Part shown: piece after piece, positions 39,163 through 50,930 of the stretch
Position numbering within the stretch: the stretch's first letter is position 1
Layout of the letters: every line of letters begins with the position of its first letter
Notes under the pieces: model-generated
Databases searched by the model: none
What the model was told of the DNA's origin: nothing
The model's input: only the letters and a program-made list of their open reading frames with translations
Source of the DNA: Cyanoderma ruficeps
Lineage: Eukaryota > Chordata > Aves > Passeriformes > Timaliidae
Length of the DNA stretch: 64,000 bases
Assembly (NCBI GenBank): GCA_008694505.1
Contig: VZDJ01004378.1
Location: 12,816,898-12,880,897, forward strand
Direction of reading: 5' to 3'
Translations under genes and position numbers: made by a program

Positions 39163-42100
39163 TCTTTTTGCTGGGCTGTTTTTGTATTCTGATGTTTTTG
39201 TGCTGGCAGCAGGGCAGGTGGTCACAGTCTGATATTTGTAATCTGTAGGTTATCAGAGCCTTGCCTCAGCCCTCAGTCAGCTGCTATGTGTGATGCTGTT
39301 GACTGCTGCCACTGGCTGATAGTTTTAAGTAATTAGCTCACCCATGCATTTGAGCCAGGCATCTGTCTGAGCACCTTGCTGAACCACAGACCTGAGTAGA
39401 CTTGCTCTTTGAAGACAGGGTATTTCTATAAACCAATTCTCCCTCAATATTAATAGTCTATCTGCAAATAATTGAGATATAAATATTAATTCCCCAGTGG
39501 AGGAGAGGGAGGAAACTTCCTTTGCTTTTACCACTGGCCCCTGGACAATATTTAAACCACAATGAGCTGAAACAGGAGTAACTTCTCTTACGGCTCCTTC
39601 CTTACCAATTCTTCTCTCTCATATCTGTGGCCAGCACAGAAACCTTGAGGAGAAATAGGAGAAGAAAATGTTTAATACCTAGTCTTCTAAAAATTATGAA
39701 CAAAGAGAATTACATGATCCCTGGTGAGATCATCAACAGGTGTCTGACAGAACATCTAAGGATCAAATGAAGCTGTATAACTTTAATTGTTCTCTCAGGA
39801 TGGACTTTGTGACTCTGCCACAAAAATTTACCATATGGATATTTAGCTTTTATAAAGAAAGAATAAATTTTTCTTTCTTTGAAATGCATTCATTTTGAAA
39901 CTGCTTCTAAAAATGCTTTTAATGATCGCCTTAAAATTTTCTTTCGGCTTTGCCTTCTGTGATATTGGAAATTGAAAGTATTTTCCTTAAGTGCTCTTTT
40001 TTCTAAATTTTGGAATATAGCTTGAGATTACATCTGAGTTTTGATTTTTTTTTACGAACCTTTTTTTAAACTGAGCAGAATTGCAGTTCATTGGAATGGA
40101 GCTTATTATCGTGTCAGTGCTTCTGCAAATCTGTAATTCCCTATTATTAGGGGAAATTGCCACAAGGAGACTGAAGGGATTCAGTACAGATTTTTGGAGA
40201 TCATATGTTTGCAAAATGAATCTAGTACTATCTATGCACTTTGTATGAAATATGTGACGGTGTCTCTCACAAACAGAGCTAATCTTACTTCATGAGGTCT
40301 AATTAATATACCTTATTTATCCAGGTCTGCATCACTAGTTTCAGATTATTGTGCAATATCAATGTGTGAGCATATCTGGGCTTGTGTGTTTTTGTGATTC
40401 TGCCTTTATTAACTGAAACCATATGAAATAAACCCTTATGAAGAAGGGTAAGGAATCTGGTTCAGAATTTGCTGGCTTTTATTAGACACAAGATGAATCA
40501 TAAATTTTCTGTTCTCTAGTCAGAGGAGTATAATTTTAGGCTTAAGTTTCTGGTGCAAATGGGTAATATTAGTTTTTCTTCAGCAATGTTCTTTTTAAAG
40601 CAGTTCTTTTGATGATGATCTCAGTGTTTAGTTCTTTAAGTCAGAAGTGTATTTCTATGTGTGATGTGTGCAAAGGGGCAATGGGATGGAAGGCAGACCT
40701 GTGAAAATGGGAAACAGACCTGCTCAGGACATTTCAGACTATTCTTGCAGCATGTTTCCTCCTGCTTTTAATCCATCTTCAATGAAAGTAAACATTGCAA
40801 ATGAAAAAAAGGGCCTAAATAGAGTCAAAGTATCAATTCACGAGGTCTCCGGCCTCTCCAAGTCAATTCTGTGAGTTTAGATCCTCTGAAGAACAGACTT
40901 TCCAAATACCAAAATTGTTCTGGAAGATAATTTATGAAAAATCAATTTAATGAGTATTTTTTAAGACAATCTCTGTCTACTTATGCTCTTTCATGATACA
41001 CAGACTCGGTCTCCAATGCTTTTTTCTTGTGTCTTTTTCCAGAAGTGTTAGCATTACTAAAAATTTGTTTTTCTGTTAAGAATTTGTCTGATATGCTGCA
41101 GGAGTCTTTGATATCTATGTATAATTAATTATCCTTCAATAAAACCCATCATTGGAATATATATTAGAGTGCTCATTCTTCTCATTCTTCTTTCTTTTGT
41201 ACTGAACAGTAATTTTAACAATGAATATATACACCCTCAAGTTTCTTCAGCATTATGTGGAAGCTATGTGACTGCGGGGGAGTCATTTTAATCCTATGAG
41301 TTCTTATAATTTTTTTTCTGAAGGCAATGATGGCTGGGTGTAAACTGTGGAACAAGGATGCCTCAGGATTATTTCCCCTCTCTTGATCTGCACAAATAGT
41401 TCACTTGAATTTGGACTAGCTTTTTTCTTCTCTGCTTCACTTCTCTTCCTTGATAAGCTTTAATTCCTCAGGAAGCAAATGCATTTATTTTTGCATTAAA
41501 AGATTCCGAATTGTGCTGTAGCTAAGCTGAGAATTCAGAACCAAGTGTGGAGTTTACCAGTTCAGTCTACCAGTTCAAAATATTTTATTTTAAGACAAAA
41601 TCTTCCAGGATAATGAAGATCTTAAGCTTGCAATACTGAAAGAATGAATAAACCAAACCCAAGATAGATTCTATATTTTATTGTTGAAAAGTCTGATAGA
41701 TTCAAGTAGAAAAAGACAATCCCATAAAATCCCTCCTCTTCTTTAATTTTCTTTTTTCTTCCCTGTACCCTTAAGTCTGGTTGAGAGTTACAATTGTATT
41801 GTATTCTTAGATACAATTTCAGGTTGTTTGCATCAGCTGTGTTAAGGTTGTCACAGCAACCCAAGGCAAGAATTGACTTGCTTTTGCAGATTCAAGCTTC
41901 TAACCAGGAGTTACTGCCAATAAGGAGAGGCTAAATTTCGTGGAACTTTACACAAGCCACATGCTTGTTAATTCTTCCTGTTGTTATTGACCTTCCCACT
42001 TTAAGTGCTCCAAATCAGCAATTTCTCTGTAGCTAATGTAACGGCTTACTCAGTTGGCTGCAAATAATATTTACTCAGCTGGGTGAAATGCACAGCTCAA

Positions 42101-45100
42101 AGACCAAATTAGTTTGTGAAATGTTATCCAAAGATGCTTTCCTGTTCCCTAGACGTTTGATACAGAAGCAGAGACTAATGAGTCCCAAAGGCCTGAATCC
42201 CAGTCTCTTATTCTTCTCTCCTAGCTCAATTAATGACTTTTTTCTTCCACTTTATTTTTAGGGCCTGTAAAATTCAGAAATACACGTTTATTCGAATTCC
42301 ATGCAGACCAGAAGAATAAATATGTATTTTGCTCTATTTCTTTTTCATTAAAATTAAAAAAAAATCATTTATTTTTTAGTTTTTCATTCAGCAATCACAA
42401 CGTAAAAACATTGGGCTTCGCTTTCCTGCTCTTTCTTAGTTAACTTTCCTTTAATCTACATGTCTGGGTTTCACCTCTGTTCTCCATGTGTGCAAGAACC
42501 TGGTACTGATCTAGTTTCAGCTAAATTTGTTTACTCCTCTAAGGCAGCAATAGAAAGATCTTAGAGTAAATGGGAAAGGTTCTTTTAGCAGTGTGAAGAT
42601 GCTTAGTTATAAATGAGAACCTTTTCCTCTGTTACTGTGCAGATGACTTTATTTCACAAGGATAATACATAAAAAGGAATTCAAAATGGTACAGCTGACA
42701 AATTCTTCAAATGAAATCTAATTTCCTCACAGAAAGAGGTCATGGTCCTTGTAGCCCTCACAGCTTAAAACACAGGCTGGCTTCACCACATTTCATAAAA
42801 TGCCCCACTTGAATTACTTTGTTAACGCGCTTTGCTTTTTGGTGGTGGTTTGATTGATTTGGGGTTTTTTTTGAGGGGTTGTACATTGGAAGTGATTGAG
42901 TCACTAACACATATGCAAAAGGAAAATGTTATATCTATACTTATGCATATACATGTACACTTGGTTTCCCTTAAAGATGGCACATTGACATTTATTTTCA
43001 TTTTAGGTTGGCTTATTGCCTGTATTCATCTTTTCCATCTGTGATATGATCCAAAGATTGCAGTATGTCCTGCATCATTCCACTCTCCAGAGCAAGTCAT
43101 GTGCTGATCTGAAAAATCTTGAAGCCCTTCATCTTGTAGATACTGTAGCAGAAAAGATCTATTAGATAGTGAATTTTTACTTAAAACCCATAATTTTTTA
43201 ATTATAGGATTTCTCTCTGCAGTTTAATTGTACAGAACAAGAAATTTGTTTTTCCTCCAGAAGTAATATTATTTTTATGTAAAAAAAGACCCATAAGGTC
43301 TGTTTTCTGTAAAAATGCGTTCTGCAGCTGTTTTCCCACATTAAGAGAGATTTGACAGTTTTCTGTCTCTTGATCAATAATACTCATGCTGCAATAAGGT
43401 CACAATTGTTTCTGGAGAGATACTGAGCAGGGATCCTAATGAGATATCAAAATTCACAGGAAATAAGAAGGAATTAATCTGTTTTCTTTGCTTGAGAACA
43501 ACAGAATATTTTTAAAATAAAATATTTATGCACAGACTGGATGGGAATGAGTACAAATTTGCAGTCTTTAGTCCTCTGAATTTAAATGAACAATGAAGTT
43601 ATAATTGTTGGATATTTTCATTTGAACCATGTAATTTACAATTTTTTAAAGAGAAAATGGATTATTGTACAGACACATAAAATCTTGATCATGAAAATTC
43701 ATCAGTTGGAGATAATGAAAGGCACACACCAGCAATGAGGCATTGGGTTCATCTCACCCTTCATGTACAGGAGAGGGAAAGATAAAGTACTATGCACTAA
43801 TACAAACTCTGTGTGTTTCAGCCATAACAGTATAAGAAACTTTCTTGACAGTTTAGCCCAAGTTTAACTATTTGTTTTTGCATTGGGCTGTTGACAGTGC
43901 CCAAGTTTTCTGGCTTAAAGCTGGTGTTTCCACACAGCACTCTGACTGCGTCATATTCTCTGACAGGTATAAAGGTAACTTTGGCCTCCTCTCTTGAAAC
44001 CAGCTATGTTTCTTTGAGAACCTTAATAGCCCATTCCTTGAAACCAGTGCAGTCTGGATGAGGGTTTCCTGAACATGAGTGTGTGGAATGTCAAGAATCA
44101 TTCCCAAGAAGTACAGCTATGATGATATTAATATGTTCCCACTTCCACTGAAGATGTTTCTACTGTAATAATGTCTGCATTTCCATGGCTGCATCCTTTT
44201 GAGACTTTATATTACTTTGCTCTTTCCTGGTACAAACATATTGTTTAAAGAAAAAATCCTTAGCAAAATATTAATGAGTTTTCATCCTTGTGTTAATAAG
44301 TTTGATGATTCTTCTTGTGTTGCTATCCTTGGGGTTATTTGGATCTTTCTTATTTGTTAGTCCATTCTTATTCTGCATTGGCATACAGCTGTGTTTTACT
44401 GGCAGATTTCATTAGCACTTTTCCAAACTTCATGTTGCAGTCAGCAATGAAAAATTAAGCAGTGTTAAGAACGAAAGAAATACTTAGTAAACCAGACTAG
44501 AGATCTAGCCCAGTGTTATGTCTTGGGCAGTGGCAGTAGGAGATTTCATTTAGGGAGTGCATGTGTACTTTAGCACTACCTGTGGTCCATGACAGGACTA
44601 AAACTAATTATTCAATGTCATCTCCCTGTTCTTGTCTAATAAAACAAGTGTCTCTCAAGTTTCACCTTAACTCTATCCCCTCTGAAAGCAGAACAGTATT
44701 GACCCCTTTTCCATATAATTTATGTCATACTGAATCCCACACTTTTCTTCATACACCTTCACCTCATTTGTCTTTTGACACGTACACACAAATATCATTC
44801 CTCTAGTCTATGGATCATCCCTACAAAGCCCATGGAATACCCTTAGTTGCTGACTTTGCACTCCACATGTAATTCCAGTCTTTCAGGTCAGGAAAGATGG
44901 AATGGGGTGTTGGATTGTGGCATACTATAGGCAGTTCTGATTCCATCAGAGTGGAATCTGATGTGGTTACCTGTTTTCATCCTGGTTTCAGTAGTTTTTT
45001 CATTGGGTGCTTAAGATAGAAATGAAGCTTGCTTTCTTTTATCTCTCTTCTGAGTATTCTCTCCTGCTGTGGGATCTTTTAATCAATTTCAATTTATAGA

Positions 45101-45854
45101 AAATTTACTGATGATTTAATGTATTTCTAAAAATCACAGTTAGGCCTTAGAGAGATGGCAAAACAATCTGTCCCCTCTGGAAAAGACATCTCTTGTCACT
45201 TGGGAAATCTGTGATTGTGTAAAGGTCTGAGTGGTCAGTAAAATTAAAGAAGTTTAACTCTGCTTGCTTCATGTTCTGCTCTAATTTACTTCTCTTTAAT
45301 CCAAAAAGCCTTAGAAAATTGTAGGACACCATCACAGATAATAAAAATTGTTTTCTATATTATCCACAATATTTTGTGATAAAAATGAAATGGAAATTTT
45401 ACATAGACCTGAATTCTTAAGCTTCTGCAAGACCAGGCCAGATGCCCACATGTCATGAATGGGACTGGTCAGCAGACAGAGCATTAGAAGACATTCCTGC
45501 TTGTGTAGCCAGACGTCAGTAAACACAGTCTCATAATTTTTTTCCCAGCAACTTCACTATCATGCACAATTCTCCTACTCTAAAATATATTTTAAAATCA
45601 GTAAACTCCATCTATTTATGGTACATTTCATCCAGACTGTTACACAAATTTTTTAGTTCCAAAAGATTTTTTATTTACCAATAATTTCTTTGCTAAATTC
45701 TATCAAATGCTTTGGCTTTTTTAAAAATTGTAGAGTTTGTTGAAAATTGATTTCAAATATTCAATTTCCATCTGCCTCCAACACATGATCAGCAAGTGTC
45801 TTCACATAGCCCTGAAAAAAGAGAGATGCTATGGGCATGACTGTCACTGGATTC
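39163..45854. other. AT-rich noncoding unique sequence, no gene seen
   Basis: About 6.7 kb without a recognisable gene, RNA or transposon. It contains only short runs (for example A9 near 42357) and small duplications such as CTCATTCTT twice at about 41172-41189. Confidence 0.6.
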
Positions 45855-46110
45855 GAAACCTCCTGAGGAGCTTCAACATATACAAGTCCATGGGACCCAA
45901 ACAGATGCACTTTAGGGGCCTGAGGGAGTTGGCTGATGTAGTCACAGAACCATTCTCCATCATATTTGAATTTGCTTGTGACTCTCAAGCAAATTCTCCA
46001 GTGACTACGAGTAAGGGAAACACCACAGCTATTTTTAAAAAGGGCAAAGATGGCTGGAGTGGGACTTTTCACAAGGGCATGGAGTGGTAGAACAAGGGGA
46101 AATGGCCTTG
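45855..46110 (+). mobile_element. CR1 LINE fragment with internal deletion, sense strand
   Basis: Frame +2 shows the CR1 reverse-transcriptase approach: NIYKSMGP, RELADVVTEPFSIIFE and, after a damaged stretch, AIFKKGK (about 45870-46050). At about 46052 the match jumps to the CR1 3' UTR ('gggacttttcacaagggcatggagtgg' and 'acaaggggaaatggc', to about 46110). Most of the reverse transcriptase and all of the intervening sequence are missing, so this copy is dead. The usual CR1 ORF2 is roughly 900 codons; about 65 remain. The fragment runs directly into the opposite-strand CR1 that starts at 46110. Confidence 0.85.
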
Positions 46111-46540
46111 ATCATAGAATTGTAGCATGGTTTGGGTGGGAAGGGAACTAAAAATCCTCTACTTCCAATTCCACTTCCTTGGGCAGGGGCACCTGCCCTA
46201 GACCAGGCTGCTCAAGGCCTTATCCAACCTGCCTTTGAACTCTCCCAGAGATGGATCATCTACAGCCTCTCTGAGCAACCTGTTCCTGTGCCTCATGACC
46301 CGCACAGTAAAAAAAATTTTCTGTAAATCTAACCTAAATTTCCTTTCCTTCAGTTTATACCCATTACTCCTTGTCCTAACACTATAGTTCCTGATGAAGG
46401 TCTCCCTGTAGGTCTCCTTCAGATGCTGGGAGGTCGCTATGAAGTCTCCACACAACTTTCTCTTCTCCAGCCTGAACAGCCCCAAGTTTCTCAGTCTTTC
46501 TTCATAGGAGAGGTGCTCCATTTTCATATTATCTATATGT
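46110..46540 (-). mobile_element. CR1 LINE 3' UTR fragment, antisense
   Basis: On the + strand it reads as the reverse complement of the CR1 3' end. 'atcatagaattgtagcatggtttgggtgggaaggga' is the terminal signature and hairpin region. It continues through 'gaccaggctgctcaaggcc', 'gagcaacctgttcctgtgcctcatgacc', 'acccattactccttgtcct' and 'cttctccagcctgaacagcccc' to 'ataggagaggtgctcca' at 46520, then fades by about 46540. The end at 46110 is the intact 3' end, and the 5' side is truncated as usual. A 109-codon open frame on the - strand here is untranslated CR1 sequence, not a gene. Confidence 0.92.
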
Positions 46541-46586
46541 ATATGTTAATATATTGGTACTTTTCTGACAATTATATATATATATG

Positions 46587-46625
46587 TATAAATAGATATT
46601 GGTATAAATTCATATATATCAATAT
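46587..46625. repeat. AT-rich simple repeat
   Basis: Imperfect (AT)n with TATATATATATATG and later ATATATATC words, next to the 5' edge of the antisense CR1. Confidence 0.6.
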
Positions 46626-49600
46626 GCAGTCCACTGGCTCAGTGTTCCTGAAGAGAAACCACTTATTATTTGATACATTTCTTTGTAGGGGCAAGTTCTG
46701 GCAGCTGGATGAATATTTCTGAGGTTTGGTTTATACCATAACTGGTATTCTTCAGAAAACAACTTCTTCAATATACCCACAGGAAAAAAAAAAGTATCTC
46801 TTTTTGTAATTCCTCTCTATTCATTCCACATTTTGGAATTTGAACCTTATAATACCCAGATGTAGCATAGTCAGACAAACTGGTCTATAATGGTTTCTTT
46901 AAATCTTTATTATTTTTTTTCTGCCCCTGAATGATGTAATTTCACTCAGCTCAGATTATCCAGCAGTTTCATATCATTTTTATTAATAATAACCTTATGG
47001 AAAATAAGCATTAAAAGTAGCATTTGATTAATTTATCTGATCTGCTTGAAAAGGGGCAACATTTATCAGTTCATATTACATTTAGTTATTGGCTTTCTAC
47101 AGTGGAGTGGCATTTGGTGATACTTACTAGAGATGTCTTTACAAAAGAAACTTCTTTCTTTTTTTCTTGTGGAGGCTTATTTTCCTTAATTAGTCTTCAT
47201 TAATTTTAAAAAGGAGCTTAATGCAGTGTATGTGAGGCCTCAGCTGTGGTTGTAGGAGACAGTTAGAAAAGGATTGGTAATTGCCTGCTTTTTCTTTTTC
47301 CACTGCTGCTGAAGGTGAAAAGATATAAAGCTATAATTTCTAATATCTGATCATAGGAAATTCTTGATGCATACCTTTGATTTTACTGCATGAGTCTTCA
47401 TTAACCTAATATCTGTTGACATACTGTGAGTCTGGCACAGAAAAAAATTTGAACATGCTTCTTTATCAGGCATCTTCAGCAGTGCTCAAAATCCTTCCTG
47501 AGACAGACTGTATCTTTCCTACCTTTGTTAAGCTTCCATTTGTATTCAGATTTCTAGAGGAAACTACTCAGACAAGGCATTTGAAAGACATGAAGTGTGG
47601 GCTAGGGGTACATACGTGTAGATTTAGGGTAAATTGAAATAGATCGTAAGAAGTTAACTCATGAACTAACAAGGTTAGAATGAATGATGAGTTTCTGGCT
47701 GGAACACTCAGTGTTCATCATCTTCATAATGGCTATGTAAGGGTTGCCAAATACATCTCTTCATCACTACTCGTTTTTTTCTTATGTCATGGTAGGTTTT
47801 CTATCTCCATTGCACCTAAATACCGGAATGGATAACCAGGAGCACCCAAAACCATTTCATAAATGAATTAACTGTCAGCTGTAATGTGAAACCGTGCAAT
47901 AAAAATGATTGAATTGCAAATTTTGATGCAGTCTCTCTCATCTTTCCACACCAGAATCTTTGTTAGGGACTTTTAATTCTCTTTAATTTTCCTCTGGAAG
48001 GGGGAGGGAAGTGGGAGGTTGCACTTCAGCTTCTGTTTTGCCATGGGGCTCATCATACTAAAATCAAGTGGGTGATTTCAGTAGAAAGCTCTTTGATTAT
48101 GCAACATGAAATAATGTAACAGTACAATTGCTTCAAATTCATGGAATTATTTTAATTAACCCACGGTAATACTAGCCTTTAATGTGTCCAAAAAACAACA
48201 ATGATTTTATGCAAATTAGGAAAATGAAATCGAAAATGTTCTTATATATAATCTGATTTTTCTCCCTAGGCATTCTGAAGTCCATTGTTGCCTGAAATGG
48301 CTGTGACTACAAGACTAGCAGAATGAAGTTCAGGTTATTCACAAGGTACACCCAAAGAGTACAAAAGAGATGGTATTGTGATTAAACTAAGAACAAGTCA
48401 AAAAGTGTGAAAAAGGTTATATGAAAACCAGTAGCAAATTTTTGAGGTTCACAGATAATATCTCTGATATTTGCTAACTACAGTGAGGTTGGAGATATAG
48501 CCAATCTATGTAAAGCTGAAATTTCGAGATGAAACAATAAGATCCAAATTTTTCTTGGAAAATAATAAAAAGGACAAGGACATCCCAGAAGATTAATGAA
48601 ACCAGCTGTGATACACATCCTGTGGCAAGAGACAGCCAATTCAGCATGAAGACAGTTATATTTCTTACATTTCTCTCAAGGAGACCTACTCCTTTCTGGG
48701 AAGGGTGTGATGCTACTGCTGGTGCTTTCAGTGCCATGGATATTGGGGTTTTTTTAGAGATCCTTGGAGTAGCTGCATAAAAATGATGTATATAGCTAAT
48801 GTTATTTCTGTGCTAGTAGTGCTATATTATACAGCTAAACACCCTGACACATAGTACAAGAGAGCACACAGAGGTACAGAGTGAAAGTACCAGCACTTTC
48901 TAACTTGTGTTAATATCATAAAGACAGAATATTTGACAGAAAAAAGCCAACTGAAACTACTCAGTACCCATGAGCATCACTATTAAGCTAACGCTTTTCT
49001 CATTCACTGCCATGTGTAAAAAAAAATGCATATATTAATGTCAAAAAAGCATTCCATCTGTTATCAGGGATTTTTTTTCCAAGTATTTGAATGCCTTTGA
49101 CATTGCAAAAATGTATTATGTTTTATTAATGCTATTACTGTTTTATGCAGACGACTGTGGAAAGGCTACTGTTTTGCTGGAGGCTACCAAATATTGCCTT
49201 CTGTGCCATAATTCCCAGTAATTTGAAGTAATGGTGACATTCAGCTTTAGAATATACTTTTCTTTAGGTGACCAGAATTTTTATGGTGCATTTGATAGAT
49301 GCTAGTATAAGAAAAGCAAATCAATGATCACCATAGGATCTATTTTTGCTACAGGTGAACCCTGCAATTTAACTCTTGTCAGCATGCAAATTGAAGTTGT
49401 CTTATGCTATTTAGCTCAGTTAGATAGCACTAATGTGATTGCTTATGCACCTTCTGTTTCATGGACTTGAAGTGCTCATTTGAGGCTCATCAGCAATAAG
49501 CTATCTTTGGTGACAGCTACTGTAAATGTACTCTGGGGAAGCTGATTTAAGAAACTAGAGCTTTTCAAGGTAAATGTTTTGTGGTGTTTCATTCCAATCC

Positions 49601-50329
49601 TCTGTGAATTCATCAGAATCCTATTTAAAGATCACTCTGTGCAAAGTTTGTGGGCTGCTACCTCTCAAGTTAATTCTCATCTTGCTGCAAACAAATATGG
49701 CCTCGGAAAGAGTGAAACAAAACATTTGCCAGAGATTCAATCTCTAGTGAAAAAACCCCAAGCCGGTGTTAGAGAAGTTCATTTAGAGAGCAACAGAAAG
49801 ATCCATCACTTTGCATTACGAAATCCATTACATTTAAAATTGTGTTTAAAAATTCATTTTTGGACACTGTTAGGGTTTTCTTACCGAAAGGCAATGAACT
49901 TCTCTCAAGCCTCAGAGAGTCACCCTTCTCAAGCAAATTAATTTTTTTTTTTTACCCATGAGGATAGTTTTCTCTCTCTTTGTCCCTTTTCTTTTAGTTG
50001 TAATTTTAGGTCCAAACCTATGGATGGCCAGGATATCTGTTGTCTTAGCCCTGGTCGCTGGGAGGAATGATGTTCCCCTTCCTCCTCTACATGTTGCTGA
50101 TGGATTGAATGGGCTGAACAGTTTTTTATTTGATCCAATGTTAGTCAGTATTCAGAAGATCGGTTCATCAAAAAATTCTGAAATTCTGAATAGTTCCTAA
50201 TTTTTCAGGAAAAGTAAAACATATCTTGAAATTTTAGATTTTGTTGTTGTTGTTTTGGTTTTTGTTTTTTTAAAAATTAATTTAATATTTAAATGAAATA
50301 TTTAAGAAGTAAAATCAAAATTTCAAGCT

Positions 50330-50930
50330 TGCAATGTGGAATTCCAAAGGCCAGTTTGGGCGGCCTACTGGTGCTGTCAGGAGCTGGGAGTCCTGATGCC
50401 ATGAGGAACAACAAAAGAGTGAGGGACCTTGCAACCCCAGCTTAACCCCAAAGATATTCAGCCTTCCAGTGCTTCCTCCAGATGGGAGGGGAAGACAGCT
50501 AGGTCTGGGTTTTTGTGAGTCTCCCAGACACCTTGTTATACTTCTAATATCAGGCTTCCAAACCCTGTGGCAGTTGGCGTTTTGGCACAAACCCAGCAGA
50601 AACTTGTGATTTCCCACGGGAGGACATGGCACATTGTGGGACTGGTCTGGAAGCTGGGAAAGCCATGCCAGCCAGCAATATATGAGGCAATGCACTGGAA
50701 GAAGCTGTGACAGAATTCCAGCCAAACTTTGCATATAGTTCAGTTACAGCTTTTGGAATCATTGTTTTGAGCAAACGAGCCTCTTCCACGCACCACAGAA
50801 GCAATGAGGAAATTCTCCAGCAGCTGTTGTAGATCAGGGACCTCTCTGGGGTCCCACAGGTTTGGACATGTCATCACTTTTACTTGAGGTTCACCCAGGC
50901 TACATGGCTGTGGGAAAAACATTCAGTAGT
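50330..50930. other. GC-richer unexplained block
   Basis: About 600 bp that is visibly richer in G and C than its neighbours, with overlapping open frames on the - strand (50315-50734, 50550-50804 and 50740-50922). The translations include runs such as DPREVPDLQQLLENFL but match no domain I recognise, and the frame shifts between the pieces. It could be an old transposon or retroviral remnant, a decayed retrocopy or a conserved noncoding element. I cannot choose between these, and I do not call a gene. Confidence 0.3.

Noticed and set aside
46198..46527. 109-codon open frame on the - strand
   Set aside because: It is the untranslated 3' part of a CR1 element read in one frame; CR1 encodes nothing there.
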